Source: Bythopirellula polymerisocia (lineage in GTDB: Bacteria; Planctomycetota; Planctomycetia; Pirellulales; Lacipirellulaceae). Taken from it: 64,000 bases of DNA. The DNA lies in contig NZ_SJPS01000007.1 in NCBI RefSeq assembly GCF_007860015.1, positions 62,001 through 126,000 on the forward strand. The letters are read 5' to 3'. Under the pieces are notes generated by a model. That model was given only the letters and a program-made list of their open reading frames with translations. It ran no database searches and was not told the origin of the DNA. Position 1 is the first letter of the stretch; each line of letters starts with the position of its first letter. The position numbers and the translations under genes are program-made. Below, one piece after another: positions 9,688-18,737 of the stretch.

Positions 9688-9767
9688 GCCTGCAGGACAT
9701 CCCCTTCTTCGTTGCGGAGTGAAATCGTCAGTTGCCGTGCATGTTGGTCGATTCCAAGGTATAACAT
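9681..9767 (-). pseudogene. Remnant of an IS110-family transposase, N-terminus only
   Basis: 29 codons read MLYLGIDQHARQLTISLR and then NEEGDVLQARQ. This is the typical start of an IS110/IS1111 transposase, including the first catalytic Asp of its RuvC-like DEDD domain (GIDQH). The match stops abruptly at the CTGCCGA junction with the Y1-transposase remnant; the rest of the about 340-residue enzyme is gone. It is a decayed insertion scar. Confidence 0.65.
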
Positions 9768-9976
9768 CTTCGTGGTTCTCCAGTAGTAGCGGGAAGTGAT
9801 AAACAGCATCCCAATTCGATAGGGGAACCACTTCTTCTTTTCAGGACTCTTTCATAGATATCACTGAAGGTTAACAACAGGCGGTATGATCTAAGCAAAG
9901 GCCCATTGCCACCAAGCATCCAAGCCGAATTAGTTCGGTAGGATGCTCAGCCGTTTATCGAGCTGACTTCAAGAAA

Positions 9977-10447
9977 CTACGATTTCGGCTCTGCTTTCAC
10001 GTAGATTTCCCTTGGAGGCTTTTCGTAGTATTTGAACATTGCGGGGCAAATCCAGCCTTCCATCGGCGGGTCGTCTAACGCGTAATAATTTCCATCCATG
10101 TCGCCACGCAACCAAGTGAGTTTCTTCTGATAGCCAGGAAAGGAATTCGCCGAAAACAACAGTCGGAACCCGTCTTTTGCGTCCAGGATGTCGGTTACTA
10201 GCACGTCCATCATCTCGGGAATGCCAACGACAAATGGCTCTCGAACTAGACCGTAGCGAGGATCGTCGAACACCCACGTACCGTTATAGTCGTATGGAGC
10301 AATCACGACGATCGCATTTGCAGGCGGGCGTCCATGGGAAAGACCCAAGAGATCGAAATACCACCCAATGCAAGCCCCAATAGCAACGAGTAAGGAAAGG
10401 GTAACCACTACTCTTAGGAGGCTGAATGATTTCGATTCTGTGGTCAT
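9977..10447 (-). CDS. Membrane-anchored DUF6717-like protein
   Basis: 156 residues: one N-terminal membrane segment (about 9-30), then a compact domain containing NGTWVFDDPRYGLVREPFV, GIPEMMDVLVTDI, FRLLFSANSFPGYQ and GWICPAMFKYYEKPPREIY. I recall this pattern as that of DUF6717 proteins, for which I know no function; the family name is from memory and should be checked. A good ribosome-binding site (AGAAGGA) lies 7 bases ahead of the ATG. It is a lone gene between the transposase scar and a gene-poor region. Confidence 0.7.
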   Translation of the reverse strand: MTTESKSFSLLRVVVTLSLLVAIGACIGWYFDLLGLSHGRPPANAIVVIAPYDYNGTWVFDDPRYGLVREPFVVGIPEMMDVLVTDILDAKDGFRLLFSANSFPGYQKKLTWLRGDMDGNYYALDDPPMEGWICPAMFKYYEKPPREIYVKAEPKS

Positions 10448-10618
10448 TCTGAATCCTTCTCATTGCACAAGGTGTTGTGAGGCAAGAATAAAGCACATGA
10501 ACAAATTGTATCTTGGAAGCTTAGACTTTGCAAAATGCCATATTTACCTCCGTACTTTTCTCGCGGCGGTGACTGCCATGGGGATTTCAAGTCCTGAATT
10601 AAAAATAATGTCAGTGCG

Positions 10619-10660
10619 AACGTTTTACGCACCACGCTGAGCGTGGTTTTTTTAAACGTT
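10619..10660 (+). terminator. Strong intrinsic terminator-like hairpin with no gene upstream
   Basis: ACCACGC (10631-10637) and GCGTGGT (10641-10647) form a perfect stem with a TGA loop, followed by a run of T to 10653. An outer pair, AACGTTT and AAACGTT, flanks it (about 10620-10659). It reads as a rho-independent terminator on the plus strand, yet no convincing plus-strand gene ends here. It could end a small RNA, or be a repeat element with a double stem. Confidence 0.5.
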
Positions 10661-10716
10661 CTGGAGGAATCGATCCGTCGACCTGTCCGGTGAGGATCCT
10701 CGCGCATGTTCAGCAA

Positions 10717-10836
10717 GTAGGATGGGTGGTTCTGCTGGCAGGGGGGATGCTGAACACTCCAACATACTCTCCGCCAGCAGGTTCACCCATCTGCCTTGGC
10801 AGGAAGCCAAATGATGGGTGCGAGCACCCATCCTAC
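10717..10836. repeat. 120-bp nested inverted repeat
   Basis: The outer arms GTAGGATGGGTG (10717-10728) and CACCCATCCTAC (10825-10836) are perfect. Inner arms CTGCTGGC (10732-10739) and GCCAGCAG (10773-10780) are also perfect, and a local hairpin GATGGGTG-CGAG-CACCCATC occupies 10813-10832. No ORF spans it. It has the shape of a small non-autonomous repeat or a structured RNA. Confidence 0.65.
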
Positions 10837-12146
10837 CAAGCGAATTCGTGATCACCACAACAAAGTTTCCCTAAGTTGCTGTGCATATTTGCGCTGTAGA
10901 CGGAGACGGGAGACCCGCACACAGCACTGAATCTCCAATTTTTCACTCGCTTTTGGGCCACTGAGTTTGATAGGGTGGATGACTGTATTGATCCAGCATG
11001 AAAGCGGTCAGCCGAGGAGAATTGCAAAGTCGAATTTGTAGCCAACTGAAGATGGCCACAGAGATCTCAGAGAAAAATACAACGAATTCTCAGTGCTCTC
11101 GGTGTTCTCTGTGGCTATGCAATCTTTGGGTTTTCTGCTTTTGCATTTTTCCTAGCGGTCAGCCATCAGCTTTCAGCCAGAAATTCCAGAGTGCGCAATA
11201 CTGCCTGGCTCCTACTGACGACTGATCGCCAGAACTACCAAGTTGTTCGTGCTGCTAACGATTCAAGTTTTCGTAGTTTACGCAAGATAATTGAACGAGA
11301 GATAACTGAGGGAACGGAGGAAATGGAAAAGTGAGGTCCAACACGATTCTTCGTTAATCAGACTGGCGTAGATTTGCGTTCTTCTCTCTCAATTTCTCTT
11401 TTTCTCTGTTAGCTCCGATACCTCCTGTTCCATGATTTCTGGTTGCGGCCACGGTCGCGCTGGGGCCGTCATTTCCTGTCAGAACTCATTTTCACACTGA
11501 GAACATGTCTACTTCCTCAATCGCAGAAACCGCTGCCTCCAGCAGCTCGACAAGATGCAGAAATCGCTTTTGGCCAATACCTTTCAGCCCTGCAAGGCGA
11601 CCCAGCTCCAAAGCCTTCCGAGGAGCGTTGTTACGACAAGTTGCAGCGCGACATCCAGGAGCTCACCGGCGGTTTCGACACGGATGTCGCATCAGCCATC
11701 AAAGCAATCGAGGCCAGCGATCACCGCCGCGAAACAGAGCGGACGAATAATATTGGTTTACATAACCCACCTGGGTAGACGCCCACTAGAATGACGTAAG
11801 CCTTGGATCGCTAGAGAGTTGAAGCGATTCTGGCCGGCGAAATGAGAGGGGGTTTTTTAATAAAAAAAAGAAAACGAAAAATACCAGGTGCCATCAAACT
11901 TCAATGCGCACATGATTCGTTAGCCGCGGCGCGTCCGCCCCCATCCCAGAATACCCTGGAGATCGGCAGTGCGGAGCGCGTTTATGGCCCAAGAATCGTT
12001 GTGGAAATTGGTCACCAAACCATGATAATGGACTCCTGTTCTGTGAGCGGATCGGCGCTAGCCGCCGGTAATCACGTGTTTGCGATAGCCCACCACTTTC
12101 GGACACGCGGCCAACTTGACCAAACATGACCAAGATGGAGCCTGGC
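10837..12146. other. Gene-poor region with folded repeats
   Basis: About 1.3 kb without a convincing gene. It holds GCCACAGAGA (11055-11064) opposed by TCTCTGTGGC (11106-11115); a GATCAGC/TCAGCCATCAGC-type word cluster around 11155-11185; and a purine-rich stretch (GAGAGATAACTGAGGGAACGG from 11298) opposed by TTTTCTCTGTTAGCTCCGAT from 11400. A frame at 11443-11778 has partly protein-like composition but no recognisable family, and may be a decayed gene. The region reads as a graveyard of small repeats. Confidence 0.45.
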
Positions 12147-13220
12147 TTACGCATTCAACTTCACACTCGCATCATTCGCCACGTTGACCCACACATGCAC
12201 GTGGGGCGAGCCGCGGAAGTGCCAGACGAACGACGGGCCTTCGAGCCGCCAGTTGTCCCACACGCCGTCCTTGCCGATGTCCCCTTGCTGGTAGAACGCC
12301 AAGTGACAGGCATCGAGACCACCTTGCTGGTTCAAACAGGCAATCACCTCGTCGCGGTCGTTTTGGCGATAAGGTTCGACAAGTTTGCGAAGCACTTCCT
12401 GCACTCGTTCTTTTTGGTCACTGGAGAACTCGGTGAGAGGAATGCCCTGATACTTTCCCTTGGCACCTTGGAAACCGACTCGCTGCTCGCGCGGGAGGCC
12501 TTGCTTTACCAAAGCCAGTTGTTGCTGCTTGCCATCGAGGGCTTGATACAGGTTGTTTGCCTCAACAGCCTGTGGCCAAAACACATTGCCGGGGTGCGTT
12601 GGCCCTTCGTCAAATCCATCGGCGGCGTGACCGTAAAAGATTGGCCCGCCAAAGGCGACATGCTCGGTCGTATTGCCGTCACAGCGGACCGTCATGTGGC
12701 GGCCCGTGAGGACGAATTCAAAGTGTTCGCCCCCCGGTTCACCGAAGATGGCGATGCTGTTCTGCTCGCCAAAGCCGCCGGAGTCGTCGTCAAGTTGTTG
12801 ATCGATCTTCGCATGCCATTCGCGCCTGTAGAGACTCTCAAACACCGCACGGATTATGGCACGCTGGTCATCTGTGTAAAAGTCATCGTTGACGTAGTAA
12901 TCAGTAATGTCCCAGTTGTTGGCGACGCGGCTACGCAGAAGTCCTCGCTCCTTGTCCTGATGATCCCAGGCGAAGCAAACCTTTTCGCGCTGACCGGGTG
13001 TGAGTGCTTCGTAAAGCAGCTTCACCAACGACTCGGAGGATTTGCCATTAGCCCCGGATGCAATCTGCTCTGCGGCGCGTGCAGCCATTGCAGGCAAGAC
13101 AAGCGGGGCCGAAAGTGCAGCGCCGCCGACCAACGCAACTTTGCTCGCCTGTTCGAGAAACACTCTGCGATCAACCGCAGGGGAATCAGCATCGTCGCAA
13201 CAAGAATTCCAGGGATTCAT
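12147..13220 (-). CDS. Tat-exported DUF3500-like protein
   Basis: 357 residues. A twin-arginine signal (DRRVFLEQASKVALVGGAAL) near residue 17 and an Ala-rich cleavage region predict folded export by Tat. The mature part has QREKVCFAWDHQDKERGLL, IFGEPGGEHFEFVLTGRH and, at the C-terminus, WHFRGSPHVHVWVNVA. The EPG...F.L.GRH core is the pattern I associate with DUF3500, a family without a known reaction. The conserved His pairs near the C-terminus could bind metal (inference). It is monocistronic, with a large plus-strand shadow frame. Confidence 0.72.
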   Translation of the reverse strand: MNPWNSCCDDADSPAVDRRVFLEQASKVALVGGAALSAPLVLPAMAARAAEQIASGANGKSSESLVKLLYEALTPGQREKVCFAWDHQDKERGLLRSRVANNWDITDYYVNDDFYTDDQRAIIRAVFESLYRREWHAKIDQQLDDDSGGFGEQNSIAIFGEPGGEHFEFVLTGRHMTVRCDGNTTEHVAFGGPIFYGHAADGFDEGPTHPGNVFWPQAVEANNLYQALDGKQQQLALVKQGLPREQRVGFQGAKGKYQGIPLTEFSSDQKERVQEVLRKLVEPYRQNDRDEVIACLNQQGGLDACHLAFYQQGDIGKDGVWDNWRLEGPSFVWHFRGSPHVHVWVNVANDASVKLNA

Positions 13221-13493
13221 AGATAATAACTCCTCATCAGAAAGTTGACCAGAAAGTTCACGTTACCAAGAAATCATTAGACCTCATGCTGGAACCATCG
13301 GCAAACGGGTAATCGCATTCCTGCGCAATGAACCGTGCTCAAGTGGGTGCGTTGGCATAATCCCTACAACAGTTCTTAAGTGATTGATGTTTAAAAAATG
13401 AAAAGGTGGTCAGGCCGCAGGAAACTATTCTACGCTTTTGTACGGCAGGATAAGAAGAGAGTTTGTCTAGCTAAAACTGCGGATATTCTGAAA

Positions 13494-14489
13494 ATGGCTA
13501 TCGGTCTCGAAGAGAAGACGTCTCGAACTGCTAATCCTGCGCAGCGGAAGTTCATTTGCATCCCGATTTCTGTGTTTCAAGTGAATCAGAATTCGCAGGT
13601 CGATCTCTATCTCAAGATTGAAGGCAATCAGTCACCTGTCCTTTATCGTAGTGCTGCAATTCCTATCTCCTCCAGAGACATCGAGGAACTTCGCCGCAAT
13701 GGCCATCGGGCACTGTGCGTCGCGAGTTCTGATTTTTCCAGACTCGATCGCGCCCTGAACGAATCACTGCACGAAGTCCTCGCCAATCAGGAAATTCCTC
13801 CTGCAGAACGGTTCGCCATTCTTCAGACAGCTGCAGCGATGGAAATGGACATTGCCTTTCATATGATCAAGTGCGATCGCATCGTGACAATGTCCCAGCG
13901 GATTGCCAAACACATCACCAGCTTACTAAACGGAGAGCATCTGGTTCCACAGCAGCTCTTCGCCGTCGTACAGCACGACTACTACACCTATACCCATGTC
14001 ATCAACGTAGCCGGCTTTGCTACTTTGCTCGCGGATCTTTTGGGTTTTAGCGATCCCAAGTTGAAAGAGCAAATCACGATTGGCGCATTGCTACACGACA
14101 TTGGCAAGCGATTTATTCCTTCGAGTGTACTCTGCAAAGAGAACAAACTTACCGAAGAAGAATGGCAGTTGATAAAGTCCCACCCGCAGCGTGGTTTCGA
14201 AGATCTTTGCGAGCGAATCGATTTGACTCAAGAGCAATTGTTGATGGTCTATGAACACCACGAACGATTTGATGGCAAGGGATATCCCGTCGGTCTGGTG
14301 GGAGAAGAGATTCACACCTGGGCCAGGCTCTTGGCAGTCGTTGATGTGTTTGATGCCGTCACAAGCGCTCGACCCTACCGTAAGCCCATGAGTCTGTCGC
14401 AGAGTCTCAATTACCTCGAATCGAATTCAGGCTCACACTTTGATCCGGAGATGGTCCAATGTTGGGTATCAGCAATGAAACTGACCTGA
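13494..14489 (+). CDS. HD-GYP domain protein, probable c-di-GMP phosphodiesterase
   Basis: 331 residues from the ATG at 13494. The N-terminal half is of unknown fold (FICIPISVFQVNQNSQVDLYL...); the C-terminal HD-GYP domain has the HD pair in ALLHDIGKRFIP, then HPQRGFEDL, YEHHERFDGKGYP and LAVVDVFDAVTSARPYR. Such domains hydrolyse cyclic di-GMP to pGpG or GMP. The frame is open to an ATG at 13398, but the extra 32 residues look non-coding. Its 3' end overlaps the next gene by 31 bases, implying translational coupling. There is no membrane segment, so it acts in the cytoplasm. Confidence 0.88.
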   Translation: MAIGLEEKTSRTANPAQRKFICIPISVFQVNQNSQVDLYLKIEGNQSPVLYRSAAIPISSRDIEELRRNGHRALCVASSDFSRLDRALNESLHEVLANQEIPPAERFAILQTAAAMEMDIAFHMIKCDRIVTMSQRIAKHITSLLNGEHLVPQQLFAVVQHDYYTYTHVINVAGFATLLADLLGFSDPKLKEQITIGALLHDIGKRFIPSSVLCKENKLTEEEWQLIKSHPQRGFEDLCERIDLTQEQLLMVYEHHERFDGKGYPVGLVGEEIHTWARLLAVVDVFDAVTSARPYRKPMSLSQSLNYLESNSGSHFDPEMVQCWVSAMKLT

Positions 14490-14875
14490 ACGAGCAAGTT
14501 TGGCAATCACTTACTTCTCGTACGGTACTGCTATGCTCTTTTGAGGAGTATCTCCAATCGGAGAGGGACCAACCATTCATAATCGAATCTAAACGGCTCT
14601 ATGCTAGAAGGTCGTTGCACAAGATTGCGATCGCTATGCTTGGGGGAAATCGCCATGCTTGCTTTGCCAAAGACATTTCACGCATGGGCGTGGGGTTCTA
14701 TGCCCCGATCAACATCTTGCCCAAGAAAAAAGTGACCTTGTGGTTCGCAGGAGGAAAAGTTCTCCAATTGTCTATCACTCGCTGCCGGCGTCTTGGAGAT
14801 AAGTGCTTCGAGTGTGGAGGCACATTTCAGTTGCCTGCTAAGATTTCAAGACCTCACTTGTGCAGGTCTGCCTAG
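14459..14875 (+). CDS. PilZ-like domain protein coupled to the HD-GYP gene
   Basis: 138 residues overlapping the end of the HD-GYP gene. The C-terminal half (HACFAKDISRMGVGFYAPIN, then KKKVTLWFAGGKVLQL and CRRLGDKCFECGGTF) has the D-S-x-x-G-x-G-F core of PilZ domains, which bind cyclic di-GMP. An RxxxR-type motif, needed for full binding, is possible in YARRSLHK but not certain. Pairing with a c-di-GMP phosphodiesterase supports the call. It could instead be a degenerate PilZ that does not bind the nucleotide. Confidence 0.65.
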   Translation: MLGISNETDLNEQVWQSLTSRTVLLCSFEEYLQSERDQPFIIESKRLYARRSLHKIAIAMLGGNRHACFAKDISRMGVGFYAPINILPKKKVTLWFAGGKVLQLSITRCRRLGDKCFECGGTFQLPAKISRPHLCRSA

Positions 14876-14886
14876 GAGCAAATGCA

Positions 14887-15360
14887 ATGACTACCGTTAA
14901 AGAAATCATGAGTACATCGCTGCGAACCCTGGCACCCAACAGTTCACTCGGCGAGGCCATCGAACTATTGGCTAAGCACAAATGCAGCGGGGCACCCGTG
15001 GTTTCCAACGGTAGCGTAGTTGGTATGATTACGGAACTTGAGTTGTTCGACGTGCTCTTCGATCCTGCGCTACGTGATTCGCCGGTCTCTGAATTTATGA
15101 CAAGTCAGGTGTGGACCGTTGCGGATGAGGACTCGTTGGGCCATGCCGCCCACATGTTTGCGCTCTATGGCATTCGGCGTCTTCCTGTCCTGCGGGACGG
15201 CAAGTTGGTGGGGCTGGTTTCGCGCCGCGACGTCCTCCTGAGCGTACTTTGTAACAATCCTTCGGCCTGCGAAACGATGGCTGGGTTTATCCCATTCTTG
15301 GATGAGCCGACGGCCGATGGCACTAATCAAGAAGAATTCCTGCTTGATTGTCCTACTTAG
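14887..15360 (+). CDS. Two-CBS-domain protein
   Basis: 157 residues made of a CBS pair: MTTVKEIMSTSLRTLAPNSSL begins the first and VSEFMTSQVWTVADEDSLGH the second; each ends with the expected G-x-V-S/T-x-x-D/E (VGMITELELF, VGLVSRRDVL). Such stand-alone pairs bind adenine nucleotides or similar ligands and act as sensors. The start at 14887 has AGGAG about 9 bases upstream. It follows the PilZ-like gene by 11 bases, so the three genes form one transcript. Confidence 0.88.
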   Translation: MTTVKEIMSTSLRTLAPNSSLGEAIELLAKHKCSGAPVVSNGSVVGMITELELFDVLFDPALRDSPVSEFMTSQVWTVADEDSLGHAAHMFALYGIRRLPVLRDGKLVGLVSRRDVLLSVLCNNPSACETMAGFIPFLDEPTADGTNQEEFLLDCPT

Positions 15361-15502
15361 AAAGACTGTTGAATCTAAGGGTTACCCTCTTGCACACGAA
15401 AGATTCGGGTGTTCTGTCGCACTCGCTTTTTCTTCACTCCGGCGCTACACTTACAAGAGATCAGTCGTCTGAATGAATTCCCAAGCTTGAGTATTTGTGG
15501 TC

Positions 15503-16495
15503 ATGAGTGAAGAACAATCCGAATCGGCCGCTAGCGGCAACTATCCACAACTCGACGCCAAGGATACCGACCGCAAGCTGTCGCAGTACTACTCCAATAG
15601 TTTTACAAGGTATTCCGACTTCGATCCGTTGGCAAAGGGAGGTTCTGCGCTCTTGCGGACATGCCGGGACAACAATCTCGGGCGGATGGTCGTGATGAAG
15701 ACACTTCATCCGCACTTGGCTCAGAATGAATACATGCGAGCCCGGTTCCTGCGCGAGGCACGCGTCACCGCCCAACTGCAACATCCGGCCACCGTGCCCG
15801 TCTATGAGATTGGCCACGATATCGAAGGGCGCCTGTACTTCACGATGAAGAGAGTCGAAGGGGAAACCCTGCGAGAGATTCTAGAACAGCAGTGCCTCGG
15901 AGATGAACAGGCAATTGCCACCTACAATCTCGACCGTATGTTGGGCCTGATCATTCAGGTTTGCAATGCACTGTCGTATGCTCATGTCCACGGTGTGGTG
16001 CATCGTGATGTGAAACCGGAAAACATCCTGATCGGATCCTTTGGTGAAGTCATGTTGCTCGACTGGGGAGTTGCCAAAGTCTGGGCAAGCGAGGATCCTG
16101 ATCTGCCCGAGATTGAACACGAGGTGCTCACGGACGTGGGTCAGCGCCCTGGCACGCCGCTCTACATGTCACCTGAGCAAATCCGTGGAGGCGGCGACGA
16201 AATCGATGAACGCACCGACATCTACGGAATCGGAGTGGTGTTGTACGAAGTACTCACTTTGAAAGAACCCCATCGAGGCGAGAACATTAATGAAACTTTT
16301 GAGATGATTCTCAAAGAAGAGACCATCCCCCCCGAAACGCGAGCGCCGAAACGCCAAGTCCCTAAGCGACTCTCAGCCATCGCGATGAAGGCATTGGAAA
16401 AAGACCCGGCCAATCGGTTTCAATCAATGGCTGAACTGATCGATGCACTTCGAGACTTCCGCAGCCGTGTGTTCCAATCGCTGACGGGATACTGA
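15503..16495 (+). CDS. Cytoplasmic Ser/Thr protein kinase
   Basis: 330 residues, almost all kinase domain. Visible motifs are MVVMKTLHPHL (ATP-anchoring Lys), VHRDVKPENILI near residue 167 (catalytic loop), LLDWGVAKV near 186 in place of the usual DFG, and GTPLYMSPEQIRGG (activation segment), then RTDIYGIGVVLYE. The DWG variant occurs in many bacterial kinases and keeps the metal-binding Asp. There is no membrane segment or sensor domain, unlike most planctomycete kinases. The ATG at 15503 is chosen over a GTG two codons upstream. It may act with the CBS/PilZ/HD-GYP genes upstream, but 142 bases separate them. Confidence 0.9.
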   Translation: MSEEQSESAASGNYPQLDAKDTDRKLSQYYSNSFTRYSDFDPLAKGGSALLRTCRDNNLGRMVVMKTLHPHLAQNEYMRARFLREARVTAQLQHPATVPVYEIGHDIEGRLYFTMKRVEGETLREILEQQCLGDEQAIATYNLDRMLGLIIQVCNALSYAHVHGVVHRDVKPENILIGSFGEVMLLDWGVAKVWASEDPDLPEIEHEVLTDVGQRPGTPLYMSPEQIRGGGDEIDERTDIYGIGVVLYEVLTLKEPHRGENINETFEMILKEETIPPETRAPKRQVPKRLSAIAMKALEKDPANRFQSMAELIDALRDFRSRVFQSLTGY

Positions 16496-16503
16496 TGCTG
16501 CGA

Positions 16504-17337
16504 CTACCTCTGACACTTCGCACAGAAAAAAGTTGCACGTTGAGCCTGCACGATCCGCTCGATAATACTTCGACGACATCGTAAACATGGTTGGCCAGCA
16601 CGGGCGTAGACACGATGCTGATTCTGATAGCCACCTTGTTTGTTGAGTGCGTTGCGATAGGTGCCGTCGCTCAGCGTGGAACCTTCGTAGAGGATTGCCT
16701 CTGAGAGTACGGCTTGCGTCGCTTCGGCGAGTGTTTGCCAATGTTTCTTGGTGAGTTCGCTCGAACGTCGTTTAGGGTGAATTCGCGCAACGTGGAGGAT
16801 TTCTGCCGCATACAGATTGCCAATCCCTGCGACTGCTTTTTGGTCCAAGAGCGCAACTTTGATTTCCCGCCGCGATCGACCGAGTCGCGCTCGATACTCC
16901 TCCGCAGAAATTCTTAGCGCATCGGGTCCTAAATTCTCGGGGCCAAAACGTTCGGCAAAAGATTTTGCCGAAAAGAGGTGAACATTTCCCAGCCCGCGGC
17001 GGTCCCAGTAATAGATATCAGAGATCGGCCCCCCTGAGAGTTCCAGTCGCAACCGCAAGTGCTGCCTTGTGGGAGCATCCTCGACCAGAACCAGGCCTGT
17101 CATGCGTGGCTCGATGACGACTGCATCAGTGCTGTCGAGCCAGATCACAACTCGTTTGCCTGCTCGATCGATTTCGGCAATGCTCGTTCCCTCGACTCGC
17201 CGGCGAAATATTTGAAATGAAGGTTGAAAGGCAATCGGCTGCTTCAGGCAACGAGGCCGAGAGATCGCGGTAATCTGGCTTCCCTGGGCAGGTAGAATCC
17301 CGCGACACATCGTTTCGACTTCAGGCAGTTCGGGCAT
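16504..17337 (-). CDS. mutM: Formamidopyrimidine-DNA glycosylase
   Basis: 277 residues. It excises oxidised purines such as 8-oxoguanine from DNA and nicks the abasic site. The catalytic Pro and Glu follow the initiator Met (MPELPEVETMCRG), the conserved Lys sits in DRAGKRVVIWL (about 58), and the C-terminal zinc finger has all four Cys (CLRCRR ... FFCAKCQR). The helix-two-turn-helix GIGNLYAAEILHVARIHP is intact. It converges on the kinase gene with only 8 bases between the stop codons. Confidence 0.95.
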   Translation of the reverse strand: MPELPEVETMCRGILPAQGSQITAISRPRCLKQPIAFQPSFQIFRRRVEGTSIAEIDRAGKRVVIWLDSTDAVVIEPRMTGLVLVEDAPTRQHLRLRLELSGGPISDIYYWDRRGLGNVHLFSAKSFAERFGPENLGPDALRISAEEYRARLGRSRREIKVALLDQKAVAGIGNLYAAEILHVARIHPKRRSSELTKKHWQTLAEATQAVLSEAILYEGSTLSDGTYRNALNKQGGYQNQHRVYARAGQPCLRCRRSIIERIVQAQRATFFCAKCQR

Positions 17338-17417
17338 GCTAAGATTGTTTGAGGTGAAATGGCAGACGTCAGCTAAACCTCACTCTAACATTTCAAATCA
17401 AAGATTTCTCCCGGTTC

Positions 17418-17446
17418 TTGACCTCAAGCGGATGGCAATCGACAAT
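17418..17446 (+). promoter_or_regulatory. Candidate sigma-70 promoter for trpB-trpA
   Basis: TTGACC at 17418-17423 and GACAAT at 17441-17446 are 17 bases apart, the ideal spacing; the -35 box is 5/6 and the -10 box 4/6 to consensus. It lies 40 bases upstream of the chosen trpB start. Assignment is by pattern only. Confidence 0.35.
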
Positions 17447-17486
17447 CGAAGGTCCCTCACTAGTGCCCAACTCCCAAGAGAAACTT

Positions 17487-18707
17487 ATGCCAACGCTATC
17501 CCAGCCAAATAACGCTCAGGTACCCGACGCCGCCGGGCGTTTCGGTGTGTTCGGGGGGCGGTACGTGCCGGAGACATTGGTATATGCACTCGATAAGCTC
17601 GTTGAAGATTATGCGGCCGCCAGAGCTGACAAACAGTTCCAGGCGGAGTTGGATGACCTGCTTCACAACTATGTGGGCCGCCCCTCGCCGTTGTACTTGG
17701 CGCGCCGACTCACCGAGAAGTGTGGCGGGGCGGAAATCTGGCTCAAGCGGGAAGACTTGAATCACACCGGTGCCCACAAGATCAACAATACCCTTGGCCA
17801 GGCGCTGCTCACTCTTCGAATGGGGAAGCAGCGAGTGATCGCCGAGACTGGGGCAGGCCAGCATGGGGTGGCTACAGCGACTGCCTGTGCCCATTTTGGC
17901 CTGGACTGCGTGGTCTACATGGGCGAGGAAGATATTCGCCGTCAGGCACCCAACGTGTTTAGCATGAAACTCTTGGGGGCGGAAGTGCGACCCGTAAGCA
18001 GCGGATCACGAACCTTGCGCGATGCAATCAACGAAGCGATGCGCGACTGGATGGCGAGCGTGGATACGACGCACTATATTCTCGGCTCGGTCGTGGGACC
18101 GCATCCTTTTCCGCAAATCGTTCGCGACTTTCAAGCTGTGATTGGCCAAGAGACCATCGAGCAGTCTCGAGCTCGATTCGCGAGCTTACCCGATCTGGTC
18201 GTCGCCTGTGTCGGCGGCGGGAGCAACGCGGCAGGAATGTTTTATCCGTTCATCGAACACACTGCAGTTAAACTGGTTGGAGTCGAAGCCGGTGGTCGTG
18301 GAAGAAAACCCGGTGATCATGCTTCTCCTTTGACTTATGGAAACCCCGGCGTCCTGCACGGCAGTTTCAGCTATGTCATGCAGGACGAAGATGGCCAGAC
18401 CTGCGATGTGCATTCGATGTCGGCGGGATTGGATTACCCCGGTGTCGGCCCCGAGCATAGCTACTGGAAAGATTCGGGACGCGTGCAGTACACGAGTTGC
18501 ACCGACGGCGCAGCAATGGAGGCGTTTGATGCCTTGGCTTCAAACGAAGGAATTTTGCCTGCCCTGGAGTCTGCTCATGCGATAGCCGAAGCGATGCGAT
18601 TGGCGAGCACGATGAAAAAGAGTGAGCGAATCGTAGTCTGCCTGTCGGGTCGAGGTGACAAAGACGCGTCAGAACTGGCGCGTCTGAAGGGCGTCAAGTT
18701 CGGCTAA
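17487..18707 (+). CDS. trpB: Tryptophan synthase beta chain
   Basis: 406 residues. It condenses indole with serine to form tryptophan using pyridoxal phosphate. The PLP lysine lies in [13 protein letters not shown] (about residue 97), the phosphate loop is [12 protein letters not shown], and the family N-terminus [15 protein letters not shown] is intact, as is [13 protein letters not shown]. The start at 17487 is chosen because the upstream 23 codons do not look like TrpB. trpA follows 30 bases after the stop; the rest of the pathway is not here. Confidence 0.97.
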   Translation: MPTLSQPNNAQVPDAAGRFGVFGGRYVPETLVYALDKLVEDYAAARADKQFQAELDDLLHNYVGRPSPLYLARRLTEKCGGAEIWLKREDLNHTGAHKINNTLGQALLTLRMGKQRVIAETGAGQHGVATATACAHFGLDCVVYMGEEDIRRQAPNVFSMKLLGAEVRPVSSGSRTLRDAINEAMRDWMASVDTTHYILGSVVGPHPFPQIVRDFQAVIGQETIEQSRARFASLPDLVVACVGGGSNAAGMFYPFIEHTAVKLVGVEAGGRGRKPGDHASPLTYGNPGVLHGSFSYVMQDEDGQTCDVHSMSAGLDYPGVGPEHSYWKDSGRVQYTSCTDGAAMEAFDALASNEGILPALESAHAIAEAMRLASTMKKSERIVVCLSGRGDKDASELARLKGVKFG

Positions 18708-18737
18708 CCATTCTTGCCTTAGAGTGATTCAAAATTC

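Noticed and set aside
10368-10640. 90-codon plus-strand ORF ending in the orphan terminator
   Set aside because: It overlaps the start of the DUF6717-like gene antisense, and the translation resembles no protein.
11443-11778. 111-codon plus-strand ORF
   Set aside because: Composition is partly protein-like, but no family, signal or ribosome-binding site supports it; it may be a decayed gene.
12126-13226. 366-codon plus-strand ORF
   Set aside because: It is the antisense shadow of the DUF3500-like gene, which has a Tat signal and family motifs.
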